Positions 7,760 to 16,538 of a stretch of 64,000 nt of DNA are shown piece after piece; position 1 is the stretch's first letter, and the number at the start of each line of letters is the position of its first letter. A program made the translations under genes and the position numbers. The notes under the pieces are model-generated. The model did no database searches and was not told the origin of the DNA. It saw only the letters and a list, made by a program, of their open reading frames with translations. Source of the DNA: Cloacibacillus sp. (GTDB taxonomy: Bacteria > Synergistota > Synergistia > Synergistales > Synergistaceae); contig JAVVPF010000001.1 in assembly GCA_036655895.1 (NCBI GenBank), positions 62,001-126,000 on the forward strand, given 5' to 3'.

Positions 7760-8676
7760 ATGAAGAAGTTAACACAGGATGTCAAGTTTAGGCAAGCACT
7801 GATTTTAACGCTCAAAAGCACGGAGTAACAAAGGCCGCTATACGCTATAAGACTAACAGGCAATACGTTTACCGGTGGAAAGGAAGGTACGACGGCACAT
7901 CTGAATCTCTAAGAGACAGGTCGAGCCGCCCCAGACATCACCCAAACGAGCATCAGGAGTCTGAATTGAAACTGATAAACGACATGTACAGACGGAATCA
8001 ACAATGCGGCCTTGTGGTCAAGCTGAGAAATCGCGGATACTCAAGAAGCATCTCTGCACTTTATCGTGTTCTGAGGAAAAGGGGACTGACAAGGAACAAA
8101 CCGGAGAATCCGAAATATATACCTAAGCCTTATCAAACTATGACGCATCCTGGAGAACGTATTCAGATAGACGTTAAATGCGTGCCAGCGGTATGTATGG
8201 CGACTGGCGTGTCTGACAAAAAGTTCTTCCAATATACGGCCATAGACGAGTGTACGAGGTTCCGGTATTTGGAGGGTTTTGATGAACAGAGCCAGTATAA
8301 TTCATCCGTTTTTATAAGTCATCTTATAAAGCGCTTCAAGTTCAGGATAGAGTGCGTACAGACGGACAACGGTGTTGAGTTCACTAACAGATTCACTTCA
8401 GACAAAGACAAGCAGAGCTTGTTTGATAAGACGCTTGAGGCCTTCGGCATAACCCACAAGCTGATAAAGCCCTTTACTCCGCGTCATAATGGCAAGGTAG
8501 AAAGATCTCATCGCAAGGACAATGAATATTTTTATGCAACGCATAAGTTTTACTCTTTAAGTGACTTTAATAAACAGCTGGCTGTCCACTGTGGTAAATA
8601 CAATAACTTCCCGATGAGACCTCTTAAATGGAAATCTCCACGGGAAAGCTTAAAAGCTTTTTTGGTTGCCGTGTAA
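7760..8676 (+). pseudogene. IS481-family transposase, frameshifted near its N-terminus
   Basis: The gene starts at the ATG at 7760 (MKKLTQDVKFRQALI) but the frame closes at a TAA 22 codons later. The expected continuation (AQKHGVTKAAIRYK, then the helix-turn-helix segment NRQYVYRWKGRYDG) is in the next frame from about 7801 and runs unbroken to 8676. The integrase core is complete: Asp in IQIDVKC, Asp in VQTDNGVEF and Glu in GKVERSHRKDNE. A net loss of one base, for example a 4-base deletion near 7800, explains the break. No standard slippery heptamer is at the junction, so programmed frameshifting is unlikely. A shortened product from the ATG/TTG near 7966 would lack the DNA-binding domain. 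Confidence 0.75.
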
Positions 8677-8697
8677 CAGAGGTTTGACAAACCTACA
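8673..8697. repeat. IS481-like right terminal inverted repeat
   Basis: Complement of the left end; it contains the last codon and TAA stop of the transposase gene. Confidence 0.8.
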
Positions 8698-8796
8698 AAC
8701 TTTTCTCAAATGGCCGCAGAGCCGTTCTCGTCTCTGCGTTCAATGAATTTTCTATATGGCAAAAATATATTTCGCAGCGGCGGTAGCGGCTATCTC

Positions 8797-8805
8797 TGTT
8801 ATAAT
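8797..8805 (+). promoter_or_regulatory. Extended -10 promoter element for the Synerg-CTERM gene
   Basis: TGTTATAAT fits an extended -10 (TG-n-TATAAT), 21 bases before the chosen ATG. No good -35 is seen at 17 bases. Confidence 0.5.
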
Positions 8806-8826
8806 TTTACAAGGGAGTGATTGTTT

Positions 8827-10395
8827 ATGAAAAATAAATCGTTGAGATACTTGCTTACTGCGGCTTTTTTGATCTCTTTATTTGGAGTGGCTGACGCGAT
8901 GTCGATTCGGATAACGGCGCCTGCACAGCAGCCTATTGCGCCTTTAAGAGATTTTTACGTCACGGGCGACATTGACAGAACAGGCGCGCCCGTATCATTT
9001 GACGTAAGCGTAAAGCTCTTTGACGTCGCTGGAAATCTGATACGCATTGCCAAGAGCCCCGGCGTCACTGACGCGGGCGTCACCGGCACGAACGCCGTTT
9101 CTATGGATTATCCCAATCACGGCTATTGGTTTGACTCGGTGGCGGGCAGCCGTGATTTGCTTGGAAAGAACCCTCCTCCGGATCTTATCTTTGACCCAAC
9201 CGACGCCTCCTCCTTTTATAAACAGGAATGCAAGGTGGCGGTGACGGATAAAACATTCGGCGCGCTCATCTTTGGCGGCGTTTCTAAAAGCTTTGACGTC
9301 GACTACGCAGCTCTTGCTCGCTCGGGCGATATCGGCGCGGGAAGCTATACAATAGTTGCAAGCGCACTGTCAGGCGGCGTGGTGCTTGCAAGCGACGACA
9401 AAAAACTTACCGTCGCGGTGGTGCAGGACAAAATGCTGACTCGCTTCTCCCCCGCCGCGCATACGCAGGCCTACACCGCATTTGCTGACGCACGCGGATA
9501 CAGGCTCTATATGGATTACTTTCCAGGCTACTGGCCTCTTGACGCAAAGACTAAATACGAGATACCGGCGCGATGGCGCCAGAATGACTCGCTGGAATAT
9601 GACGGCGGCAATGTGCATACGATCCTCTATAACATCGATAACAAACGCTGCGCTACGCAGAAGGTGGAGATTGGATATCTTGTAAAACGAGGCGACATAT
9701 ACGCAGAGCGCCTGCATTTTTACGTCTATGATATCGGAGAACCCTACGTTTGGTCGGGCGGAACGAAGCTTTCTGGGAAGCTCAAAGAGGTCGACAAAGA
9801 GAAAAAATTCGTCCTGCTGCGCGCAGAGACGCGCGAGCCTGGAATATCTACGGAGGACAATGTCTGTTATGTATACGACATGTCAAAAACTGTAATGCCC
9901 ATAGAGGGTGGGGTGATCCGCGCGAAGCCGGGAACGACTCTCTCTCTTTTTGGTGCTACAATGCCGCAGGCGGCCAATGTCACAGTAGGCTCTGTGCTTA
10001 GCGACGACGTAATGACCTATAATGTTGATAACCTTATAGAGACCGTCCGTTATGAACTATACGATGGTACAAAATTGATTGCGCGCGCGGAGAAAAGCGT
10101 TGGGCTTGACCGCTGGCTTTCTCCGCCCTCTGAGACTAATAAATGGCCCGAATATAGGTCAGTATACGAATACAAGCATGATTTTATAATTCCGGCGGAT
10201 ATGGCGGGCAAGAGGCTGACTATGACTATGGCCGCCTACGCCTCAAACGATAAAATAACGCCGGTCGCACTACGGCAGCTTGACATCAAGGTTGACGGAG
10301 CCTCTTCCTCGGGCGGCTGCAATGCCTCGGTACCTTCCGGTTTGGGCGCGGCTGTATTGCTTCTTGGATTTATGAAGAAAGTTGCGGCGAAGTAG
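8827..10395 (+). CDS. Secreted or surface protein with Synerg-CTERM-like C-terminal tail
   Basis: A 522-residue protein that I cannot assign to an enzyme family. The ATG at 8827 is chosen over the TTG at 8821 because AAGGGAGTG ends 7 bases before it. Residues 1-24 are a signal peptide (NKSLRYLLTAAFL, ADA cleavage site). The body appears beta-rich, with segments such as ITAPAQQPIAPLRDFYVTGD that resemble Ig-like surface domains. The end carries SSSGGCNASVPSGLG, a short hydrophobic helix and KK...AAK, which matches the architecture of the Synerg-CTERM sorting signal found in Synergistota. The protein is probably exported, then processed and anchored at the envelope. It stands alone beside the insertion sequence. 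Confidence 0.7.
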   Translation: MKNKSLRYLLTAAFLISLFGVADAMSIRITAPAQQPIAPLRDFYVTGDIDRTGAPVSFDVSVKLFDVAGNLIRIAKSPGVTDAGVTGTNAVSMDYPNHGYWFDSVAGSRDLLGKNPPPDLIFDPTDASSFYKQECKVAVTDKTFGALIFGGVSKSFDVDYAALARSGDIGAGSYTIVASALSGGVVLASDDKKLTVAVVQDKMLTRFSPAAHTQAYTAFADARGYRLYMDYFPGYWPLDAKTKYEIPARWRQNDSLEYDGGNVHTILYNIDNKRCATQKVEIGYLVKRGDIYAERLHFYVYDIGEPYVWSGGTKLSGKLKEVDKEKKFVLLRAETREPGISTEDNVCYVYDMSKTVMPIEGGVIRAKPGTTLSLFGATMPQAANVTVGSVLSDDVMTYNVDNLIETVRYELYDGTKLIARAEKSVGLDRWLSPPSETNKWPEYRSVYEYKHDFIIPADMAGKRLTMTMAAYASNDKITPVALRQLDIKVDGASSSGGCNASVPSGLGAAVLLLGFMKKVAAK

Positions 10396-10446
10396 AGACG
10401 CCGCACCGTCGTACCTTTGGACCGCATAAGTTCCATGACTATCGCG

Positions 10447-10452
10447 TATAAT
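10447..10452 (+). promoter_or_regulatory. -10 element upstream of rqcH
   Basis: A TATAAT hexamer lies 32 bases before the TTG start, in the short gap after the preceding gene. The -35 is not obvious. Confidence 0.4.
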
Positions 10453-10484
10453 GGGATGTAAACTGTTTATAGGGAGGCGGAATT

Positions 10485-12122
10485 TTGTCATTTGGACCGG
10501 AACTTATCTGGATTTGGACGCGCAGGCTGTCGTCGCTTGCAGGAAGGCGCGCCCAGCGCGTTGACGGCGTGAACAATTCCGCCCTTATCTCATTTGGGTC
10601 GAGCGATCTGCTTCTTTCATGGGGCGCGCAAAACTGCGGCGCCGCTTTGATCTCGCCGCGCGATAAAAAGGCGCTTATGGCCTCGTCCACGCAGACGCCG
10701 CCAATCACCAACGCAATAAAAAGCCACCTGACCGGCGCTCAGCTTTGCGCAGTAGAACAGCTTCGGCGCGACCGTGTGATGCGTTTTGCTTTTCAGAAGA
10801 CCGTAGGGGCGGGTTTTACAACGACGAGACATCTGATACTAGAGGTGATGGAGCGCTACAGCAACCTATTGCTGACGGACGAAGATGGCGTCATTATCGA
10901 AACGGCGAAGCACATCCACCCGGCGGACAACGCATTCCGCACAGTGCTTCCCGGCCTCTTGTATCATTTGCCGCCAGAGTTTGAGGGAGTTTCACTAGAG
11001 GAATGGCTTGCCGCGCCCTCTTCTGAAACGCTGCCAAAGGTGGCGGGCTTTGGCCGGCCGCTATTGAAGATGCTTTCCGCATGGGAACCGGAACGCGCCG
11101 CCGCTCTGCTTGCCGGTTTTTATAAAGACGGCGGTACGGAGGCCTATATAACGCAGAAGGTCGGCAAATACTTCACAGCGCTGCCGCTGCTGCTTGATGG
11201 GGCGGAGGCGGTGGACGAAGATTCAGGACGCGCCGCGGCGCTTGCGCCTCTGAAAGATTCCGCAATAGAAGCCAGGCTGAAAAAAATAAAACAGCATCTA
11301 AACAAAGAGATCGTTAGGCGGGAGCGTCAGTGCGCGGACATAAAGGAGCTGCTTTCCTCCGAAGGTGCGGAAAAATACAGGCGCTGGGGTGAACTGATCG
11401 TGGCGAACCTATGGCAGATCAAGCGCGCGGAGCCAGAGGTGCTGCTGGAAGGCTATGACTCGGAGGGCCGCAAGATTGAGGAGACGGTGCCGATAGAGGC
11501 AAGGTATTCAGTCGCCCAGAACGCGGAACGGTACTTCGCTAAGTATAAAAAAATGACCTCCGCCAAAGAGCACGCGGCAGAACTGCTCGTTGCGGTGGAG
11601 GCGGAGCTTGACGATTTAAACGAAGAGTACGAACTTGCCTGCTGCATGAACGAGGCGGCCGATATAGAAATGATGGAAGAGGAACTGGGGCTTGCGAAGC
11701 TAAAGCCGCAGAAACGCGGGGGTGCGAAGAAAAAAGAGACGCTGCCTCCGCACAAGCGGTTTGAGTTTGAGAATGCGATAGTATTCGCCGGCCTTTCCTC
11801 AAAGGGCAACAGATACGTTACCTTTAGGCTTGCGCAGCCCGACGACGTGTGGTTCCACGCACAGGGCGTACCGGGTTCGCACGTCATCCTGCGCCTTGCC
11901 GCAACCCCCTCCGATGAAGAAAGAGAACGTCTCTATCTGTTCTGTGCCTCTGTAGCCGCCTATTACAGCAAGGCGCGTGCAAACACGCGCCAGAGGGTAG
12001 ATCATACTCTTAGAAAACATGTGAGCGCTATACGCGGCGGAGAGGCCAATGTGACCTATAAGGAATTTTCCACGATAATTGCAGACCCTGACGAATGGAC
12101 TCGTGAAACCAAAGAGGAATAA
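10485..12122 (+). CDS. rqcH: RqcH / NFACT-family ribosome quality control factor
   Basis: A 545-residue homologue of RqcH (Rqc2/NEMF; formerly annotated fibronectin-binding protein A). The NFACT-N domain is recognisable from residue 4 (ELIWIWTRRLSSL) and around 95-135 (DRVMRFAFQK, LILEVMERYSNLLL). Coiled-coil segments follow at about 260-420. The C-terminal NFACT-R domain has DVWFHAQGVPGSHVIL and GEANVTYKEFS. RqcH binds obstructed 50S subunits and recruits tRNA-Ala to add C-terminal alanine tails that mark stalled peptides for degradation. The start is TTG, with AGGGAGG 7 bases upstream. The gene is monocistronic and ends at a strong terminator. Confidence 0.9.
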   Translation: MSFGPELIWIWTRRLSSLAGRRAQRVDGVNNSALISFGSSDLLLSWGAQNCGAALISPRDKKALMASSTQTPPITNAIKSHLTGAQLCAVEQLRRDRVMRFAFQKTVGAGFTTTRHLILEVMERYSNLLLTDEDGVIIETAKHIHPADNAFRTVLPGLLYHLPPEFEGVSLEEWLAAPSSETLPKVAGFGRPLLKMLSAWEPERAAALLAGFYKDGGTEAYITQKVGKYFTALPLLLDGAEAVDEDSGRAAALAPLKDSAIEARLKKIKQHLNKEIVRRERQCADIKELLSSEGAEKYRRWGELIVANLWQIKRAEPEVLLEGYDSEGRKIEETVPIEARYSVAQNAERYFAKYKKMTSAKEHAAELLVAVEAELDDLNEEYELACCMNEAADIEMMEEELGLAKLKPQKRGGAKKKETLPPHKRFEFENAIVFAGLSSKGNRYVTFRLAQPDDVWFHAQGVPGSHVILRLAATPSDEERERLYLFCASVAAYYSKARANTRQRVDHTLRKHVSAIRGGEANVTYKEFSTIIADPDEWTRETKEE

Positions 12123-12138
12123 AGATATAAAAAACTGC

Positions 12139-12171
12139 CCGCCGCCATATCAAGTATGGCGGCGGTTTGTT
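12139..12171. terminator. Intrinsic terminator between rqcH and rluD
   Basis: An 11-base perfect stem CCGCCGCCATA/TATGGCGGCGG with a 5-base loop (TCAAG), followed by TTTGTTATT on the + strand. A short A run on the other side could also let it work for rluD. Confidence 0.85.
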
Positions 12172-13156
12172 ATTTCCTTGCCTCTTGCAGGAAATCGCTC
12201 AGTTCCTTTGGCAGAGGCTGCGTAAAAAGCATCTGTTCTCTTGTGCGCGGATGAGTGAAGCCGAGCTTCCACGCGTGCAAAAAGAGCCTTTCCGGGCCGA
12301 ATGGCGACTGCCGGGACGGCACGTAGAGCCTATCGCCAACCAGAGGACATTTTATCGCCTGCATGTGTACGCGTATCTGATGCGTGCGTCCGCTGTGAAG
12401 GATACATTTGACGAAAGAATAGTTGTTTCTGCTCCATAACTGAACGTAGTCCGTCCAGGCCTCGCGGCCGTCCTCCACGCAGGCCATGCGCAGCCTGTTG
12501 TGCGGGTCGCGGTCTATCGGGTATGTTATCGAGCCCGCTGCGGCGGGCGTCTTGCCGTAGGCCAGCGCAAGATATTCTTTTCTTATGCGGCGCTCTTTAA
12601 AGTCGTTGAAAAGCCCCTCCTGCGCGAGGCCGTTTCTTGCGACGACCATCAGGCCTGAGGTCGTTGCGTCAAGCCTGTGTACGATGCCGGGGCGTTTTAC
12701 GCCGTTCAGCGTCCCCAGGTCGGGATACCTGAACAAGAGCCCGTGAACCAGCGTGCCGGTCCAGTGCCCGGGCGCGGGATGGACGACGAGGCCGGCTGGT
12801 TTGTTTATAACGATGAGGTCTTCGTCTTCGTAGACCGTTTCAAAGGCGACGTTCTGCGGCTCGAGATCCAGCGTCTCCGCTGGCGGAATTACTACTGTCA
12901 GAACGTCTCCTTCGTTCACCTTTATAGACGGTTTTATCCGGCGTTCTGGCGAAAGCAGCGCATGTCCCTCTTTGATAAGTTTTTGCGCAAATCCGCGGCT
13001 CAAACCCATAACGCGCGAGAGCGCGAAGTCAAGCCTGTGGCCCTGCATCTCCGCTCCCAGCTCAAAGCGCTGAGGCTCGGAAGAGGGGGCGGCGCAGAGC
13101 CCCTCCCCCTCTTCCGGAATAAATATACTGCCAGGATTACAGATTGTGGACGACAT
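12170..13156 (-). CDS. rluD: RluD-family large-subunit rRNA pseudouridine synthase
   Basis: Up to 328 residues: an S4-like RNA-binding domain (about 38-100; LDFALSRVMGLSRGFAQKLI) and the RluA-type catalytic domain with HRLDATTSG, which contains the catalytic Asp, then GRTHQIRVHM. It converts uridines in 23S rRNA to pseudouridine. The gene overlaps the end of ileS by 20 bases if the first ATG is used. That ATG lacks a ribosome site, whereas the ATG at 13046-13048 (MQGHRLDF) has GGAGCGGAG before it, so a start there (292 residues) is possible. The next gene downstream converges at a terminator. Confidence 0.88.
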   Translation of the reverse strand: MSSTICNPGSIFIPEEGEGLCAAPSSEPQRFELGAEMQGHRLDFALSRVMGLSRGFAQKLIKEGHALLSPERRIKPSIKVNEGDVLTVVIPPAETLDLEPQNVAFETVYEDEDLIVINKPAGLVVHPAPGHWTGTLVHGLLFRYPDLGTLNGVKRPGIVHRLDATTSGLMVVARNGLAQEGLFNDFKERRIRKEYLALAYGKTPAAAGSITYPIDRDPHNRLRMACVEDGREAWTDYVQLWSRNNYSFVKCILHSGRTHQIRVHMQAIKCPLVGDRLYVPSRQSPFGPERLFLHAWKLGFTHPRTREQMLFTQPLPKELSDFLQEARK

Positions 13157-15920
13157 CGGCGCAGCGGGCGCAGATACCTTTCTCAGCTACTTCGGGGCGT
13201 CTCTTCCAGCAGCGGGGGCACTTTTCCCACGCCGATTTAGAAACCCCGATGACAAGGCCGGTCGTCTCGTCGTTGTAGACGATCTCGGCGTCCTTCACCT
13301 CGTCGACCACTCTCGCCGACGAAACGATCAGTATCTCTTCCCATGTAGTGTCGCTGATTTTTCCGGCAAGCGGATTGTAGTATTCGCTAAGCTTGATCTG
13401 AACGTCCGCGTCAAGAGGATGTCCTATGATGCCCTTGCCACGCGCGGATTCCAGTCCGCGCTGGACGCCCTGACGCGCAAGCATCACCATGTCCCATTCG
13501 GTCTCTACGGCTGGGTCGATGCCCTCGCTGAGTTTTTCGGGCCATTCTGTCAGAAGCACGCTCTGGACCAGTGAATCGTCCATTTTGCGCATGTTCTGCC
13601 AAATCTCCTCGGCGGTGAATGAGAGTACCGGCGACATCATCTGCGTGACGGCTTCAAGCACCTGCCACATGACGGTGCGGATGGAGCGGCGGCTCTTGTC
13701 GTCCTTCGCGTCAGCGTAGAGCTTGTCTTTGCTTACGTCGATGTAGAATGACGACATTTCCGTATCGCAGAACTGATGGATGAGCGTCATCGGCTGATGG
13801 AATTCGTATTCGTCAAAGCCCGCCGTTACGCGCGCGCGCAGGCGTTCCAGCTTCAGCATGACATACTGGTCGACCGGTGCGAGCTGGTCGTGCGGCAGGA
13901 TGTCGTTCTTCGGGTCAAAGCCGTCAAGGTTGGCAAGAAGGAATCTCGCCGTGTTGCGGATACGTCTGTATGACTCTATGAGGTTGCGGAATATCTCTTC
14001 CGAGATGCGGACGTCGCCGCGGTAATCAGAGGAGGCTACCCAGAGGCGCAGGATGTCCGCGCCGTTTTTGTCGATTATTTTTTCGGGTTTCATGACGTTG
14101 CCGAGAGATTTTGACATTTTCTGACCGTCGGGGCCCATTATGAATCCGTGCGTCAGCACCGTTTTGTACGGGGCTGTGCCCTGCGTCGCCACGCTGTTTA
14201 GCAGCGACGTCTGGAACCATCCGCGGTGCTGGTCGCTGCCCTCAAGATAGAGGTCCGCGGGCCAGCTGAGGTCTTCCCAGTTGTTGAGGACGGCGGTATG
14301 GCTGGTGCCTGAGTCAAACCAGACGTCCATGATGTCCTCGTCCTTGCGGAGATGGCGTCCGCCGCATTTCGGGCAGACCGCGAGGTCGCCTACAAGCTCT
14401 TCCGGCGTGAGCTCCCACCAGCAGTTGCTGCCGTGTTCGCGGATCTTGTCCGCCACGCGGCGCACGCGGTCGCCGGTCAATATGACCTCGCCGCAGTCTT
14501 CGCAGTAGAAGGCGGGAATCGGCACGCCCCATGTGCGCTGACGGCTGATGCACCAGTCGGAGCGGTCTTTTACCATATTTGAGATGCGGTCCTTGCCCCA
14601 TTCCGGCACCCATTTCACTTCGTCGATGCATTTAAGCGCTTCGTCGCGGAAATTCGCCACTGCGATGAACCACTGGTCCGTCGCGCGGAAGATTACGGGC
14701 TTTTTGCAGCGCCAGCAGTGCGGGTAGGAGTGCGTTATTTTGAGCTTGCCGAGAAGCCTCTGTGATTCGCCAAGCAGCTCAAAGACCTTTTTCTCTCCGT
14801 CTGCAAGCGACATGCCGCCGAATATCGGCGTCTCTTTGTAATAATGGCCGGTCTCGTCGACGGGGTTGTATATTTCTATGCCGTAGCGAACGCCTGTTTC
14901 GTAGTCTTCCGTACCATGTCCGGGGGCGGTGTGTACGCAGCCGGTGCCCGCTTCGAGCGTGACATAGTCGGCAAGCACGAACGGAGTTTTGCGGTCGTAG
15001 AACGGGTGCTGCGCGTTTGTGCGCTCAAGCTGCGCGCCTTTGCAAGAGAGGATGGGGTCGCCGAAGGAAAGTCCAGTCGCCTTCTCCACTTCCGCCTTCA
15101 TGCCCTGCGCGATGAGGTAAATTTTTGCACCGACCTGATAGAAGCCGTAATCATAGCGCGGATGCACGGCTACGGCCATGGAGGCCGGCAGCGTCCATGG
15201 AGTGGTGGTCCAGATTATGACGTCTACGTCTTTTCCTGCAAGTTCGGGGAAGACCTTCGCCGCGTCCTCGTACTGGTAGGCTACGAAGATGGAGGGCGAA
15301 GTTTCGTCGCCGTATTCGATCTCCGCTGCGGCAAGCGCCGTCTGGCAGTCCGTGCACCAGTAGATAGCCTTGCGTCCTTTGTAGACCAGGTTCTTGTCTA
15401 CCATCTCGGCGAAGCCTTCAAGCTGCGTCGCCTCGTAGGCGGGAACGAGCGTCATGTATGGATGGTCCCAATCGCCGATGACGCCCAGACGCTTAAACTG
15501 CCCTGTCTGGATGTCCGCAAACGAGCGGGCGTAAGCGGCGCATTTTTCACGAAGTTCTACGGACGAGATCTGGTCTTTGTCGAGGTTCAGCTCTTTTAAG
15601 ACTTTGAGCTCGATAGGCAGACCGTGCGTGTCGTAGCCGGGAACGTATGGCGTGAAGTTGCCGCGCTGCCATTTATATTTGACGACGAAGTCCTTAAGGA
15701 TTTTATTGGTTGCGGTACCGATATGGATGCTGGCGTTTGCGTAGGGCGGACCGTCGTGAAGTATAAATGACGGTTTGTCTTTGTTTTTTTTCTTAAGCTC
15801 GCCGTATACGTCAATGTCATACCAGAATTTCAGAAATTCCGGCTCTCTCTGCGAGAGGTTCGCGCGCATCGGGAACTCTGTCTTGGGAAGGAACAGCGTA
15901 TCCTTGTAATCGTTGGCCAT
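13137..15920 (-). CDS. ileS: Isoleucyl-tRNA synthetase
   Basis: A 927-residue class I synthetase that attaches isoleucine to tRNA-Ile. The HIGH-type motif is in PPYANASIHIGTA (about residue 60), the KMSKS loop in GQKMSKSLGN (about 605), and the editing domain carries TTTPWTLPAS. The C-terminal zinc site is present as CPRC...CARC. Length and layout match the bacterial type. GGAGG lies 8 bases before the ATG. The leader has a hairpin but no T-box features that I can recognise. rluD follows with an overlap. Confidence 0.96.
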   Translation of the reverse strand: MANDYKDTLFLPKTEFPMRANLSQREPEFLKFWYDIDVYGELKKKNKDKPSFILHDGPPYANASIHIGTATNKILKDFVVKYKWQRGNFTPYVPGYDTHGLPIELKVLKELNLDKDQISSVELREKCAAYARSFADIQTGQFKRLGVIGDWDHPYMTLVPAYEATQLEGFAEMVDKNLVYKGRKAIYWCTDCQTALAAAEIEYGDETSPSIFVAYQYEDAAKVFPELAGKDVDVIIWTTTPWTLPASMAVAVHPRYDYGFYQVGAKIYLIAQGMKAEVEKATGLSFGDPILSCKGAQLERTNAQHPFYDRKTPFVLADYVTLEAGTGCVHTAPGHGTEDYETGVRYGIEIYNPVDETGHYYKETPIFGGMSLADGEKKVFELLGESQRLLGKLKITHSYPHCWRCKKPVIFRATDQWFIAVANFRDEALKCIDEVKWVPEWGKDRISNMVKDRSDWCISRQRTWGVPIPAFYCEDCGEVILTGDRVRRVADKIREHGSNCWWELTPEELVGDLAVCPKCGGRHLRKDEDIMDVWFDSGTSHTAVLNNWEDLSWPADLYLEGSDQHRGWFQTSLLNSVATQGTAPYKTVLTHGFIMGPDGQKMSKSLGNVMKPEKIIDKNGADILRLWVASSDYRGDVRISEEIFRNLIESYRRIRNTARFLLANLDGFDPKNDILPHDQLAPVDQYVMLKLERLRARVTAGFDEYEFHQPMTLIHQFCDTEMSSFYIDVSKDKLYADAKDDKSRRSIRTVMWQVLEAVTQMMSPVLSFTAEEIWQNMRKMDDSLVQSVLLTEWPEKLSEGIDPAVETEWDMVMLARQGVQRGLESARGKGIIGHPLDADVQIKLSEYYNPLAGKISDTTWEEILIVSSARVVDEVKDAEIVYNDETTGLVIGVSKSAWEKCPRCWKRRPEVAEKGICARCADVVHNL

Positions 15921-15945
15921 AAAAAAACCTCCATTTAAAATAAAC

Positions 15946-15965
15946 GGAATTCCGAAAAGAATTCC
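15946..15965 (-). promoter_or_regulatory. Leader hairpin of ileS
   Basis: GGAATTC and GAATTCC form a 7-base stem with a 6-base loop between the -10 and the ribosome site. No U run follows it, so its role is unknown. Confidence 0.35.
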
Positions 15966-15983
15966 ATAATGTACAACTTATGT

Positions 15984-15989
15984 ATTATA
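15984..15989 (-). promoter_or_regulatory. -10 element of the ileS promoter
   Basis: TATAAT on the minus strand, 63 bases upstream of the ileS ATG. The -35 region is AT-rich without a clear TTGACA. Confidence 0.45.
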
Positions 15990-16068
15990 GCAGAAAGCCA
16001 TAAAAAATGATATTTTCGCAAAAATGGGAGCTACGCGGCTTTCAAATTATACTATTTCGCCTCTCTGT

Positions 16069-16076
16069 TATATAAT
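16069..16076 (+). promoter_or_regulatory. -10 region upstream of dgkA
   Basis: TATATAAT preceded by TGT resembles an extended -10, about 35 bases before the chosen GTG start. Confidence 0.4.
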
Positions 16077-16111
16077 TAGGCCGAAACAAAAAACAGGTTA
16101 GGGTGAAACGC

Positions 16112-16468
16112 GTGGAACAGTGGAAAAACAGAGGACTTTTCGCAAAAACTCTCTATTCTTTGAACGGGCTTTACAAGGCCTTCGTCACAGAAAAGGCTAT
16201 ACGCCACGAATGCGTCGGCGTGGCTTTGGCTCTGGCGCTTGCCGTAACAAAGGGCTGTCCTCCCCGCGAAATATTCCTAGTGCTTTTTGCCTCCGCATTT
16301 CCCATCGTGGCGGAGCTTATAAACACCGCTATAGAACGCATGATAGATACGCACTGCGGCCCAACTTACCGCGAAGAGGTGCGTATCCAGAAAGATATTT
16401 TATCGGGCGCCGTGTTTATGAGCCTCATCATCGGCTACGGCTTTTGTTTGGTGATTATCTTTATGTAA
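16112..16468 (+). CDS. dgkA: Diacylglycerol kinase, DgkA family
   Basis: A 118-residue integral membrane kinase with three predicted helices: about 32-48, 53-68 (IFLVLFASAFPIVAEL) and 95-116. The catalytic signature ELINTAIERMID is intact. Family members phosphorylate diacylglycerol or undecaprenol, recycling membrane lipids. GTG at 16112 is preferred over GTG at 16103 because TTAGGGTG abuts the earlier codon and is well spaced for the later one. The gene is single and converges on the molybdenum hydroxylase operon. Confidence 0.88.
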   Translation: MEQWKNRGLFAKTLYSLNGLYKAFVTEKAIRHECVGVALALALAVTKGCPPREIFLVLFASAFPIVAELINTAIERMIDTHCGPTYREEVRIQKDILSGAVFMSLIIGYGFCLVIIFM

Positions 16469-16538
16469 ACGGCTCCATAAACGACGGGCGCCGGTCGCCG
16501 GCGTATCGGCCGGTAATCCGCGCCAGTCGTTCTTTGCG

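Larger units (their letters stand above)
7650..8697 (+). mobile_element. IS481-like insertion sequence (1,048 bp, probably inactive)
   Basis: Bounded by 25-base terminal inverted repeats that begin TGTAGGTTT and end CTCTGTTAC inward, with five central mismatches. One transposase gene fills the interior and its stop codon lies within the right repeat. The TGT...ACA ends, size and integrase-core transposase fit IS481. No direct target duplication is visible in the flanks. The transposase frameshift suggests the copy cannot move by itself. Confidence 0.8.

Noticed and set aside
7760-8676. Programmed -1 frameshift in the IS transposase
   Set aside because: No X-XXY-YYZ slippery heptamer lies at the junction near 7800; IS481 elements usually have one unbroken gene.
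7640-8707. Target-site duplication around the insertion sequence
   Set aside because: The bases next to the two ends (GCTA and AACT) do not match, and no longer direct repeat was found.
15921-16010. T-box riboswitch upstream of ileS
   Set aside because: The leader from -10 to ATG is only about 60 bases and lacks the T-box core; only a small hairpin is present.
16489-16503. CGCCGG-TCG-CCGGCG hairpin as a terminator between dgkA and the hydroxylase operon
   Set aside because: The stem is short and no T run follows on either strand.
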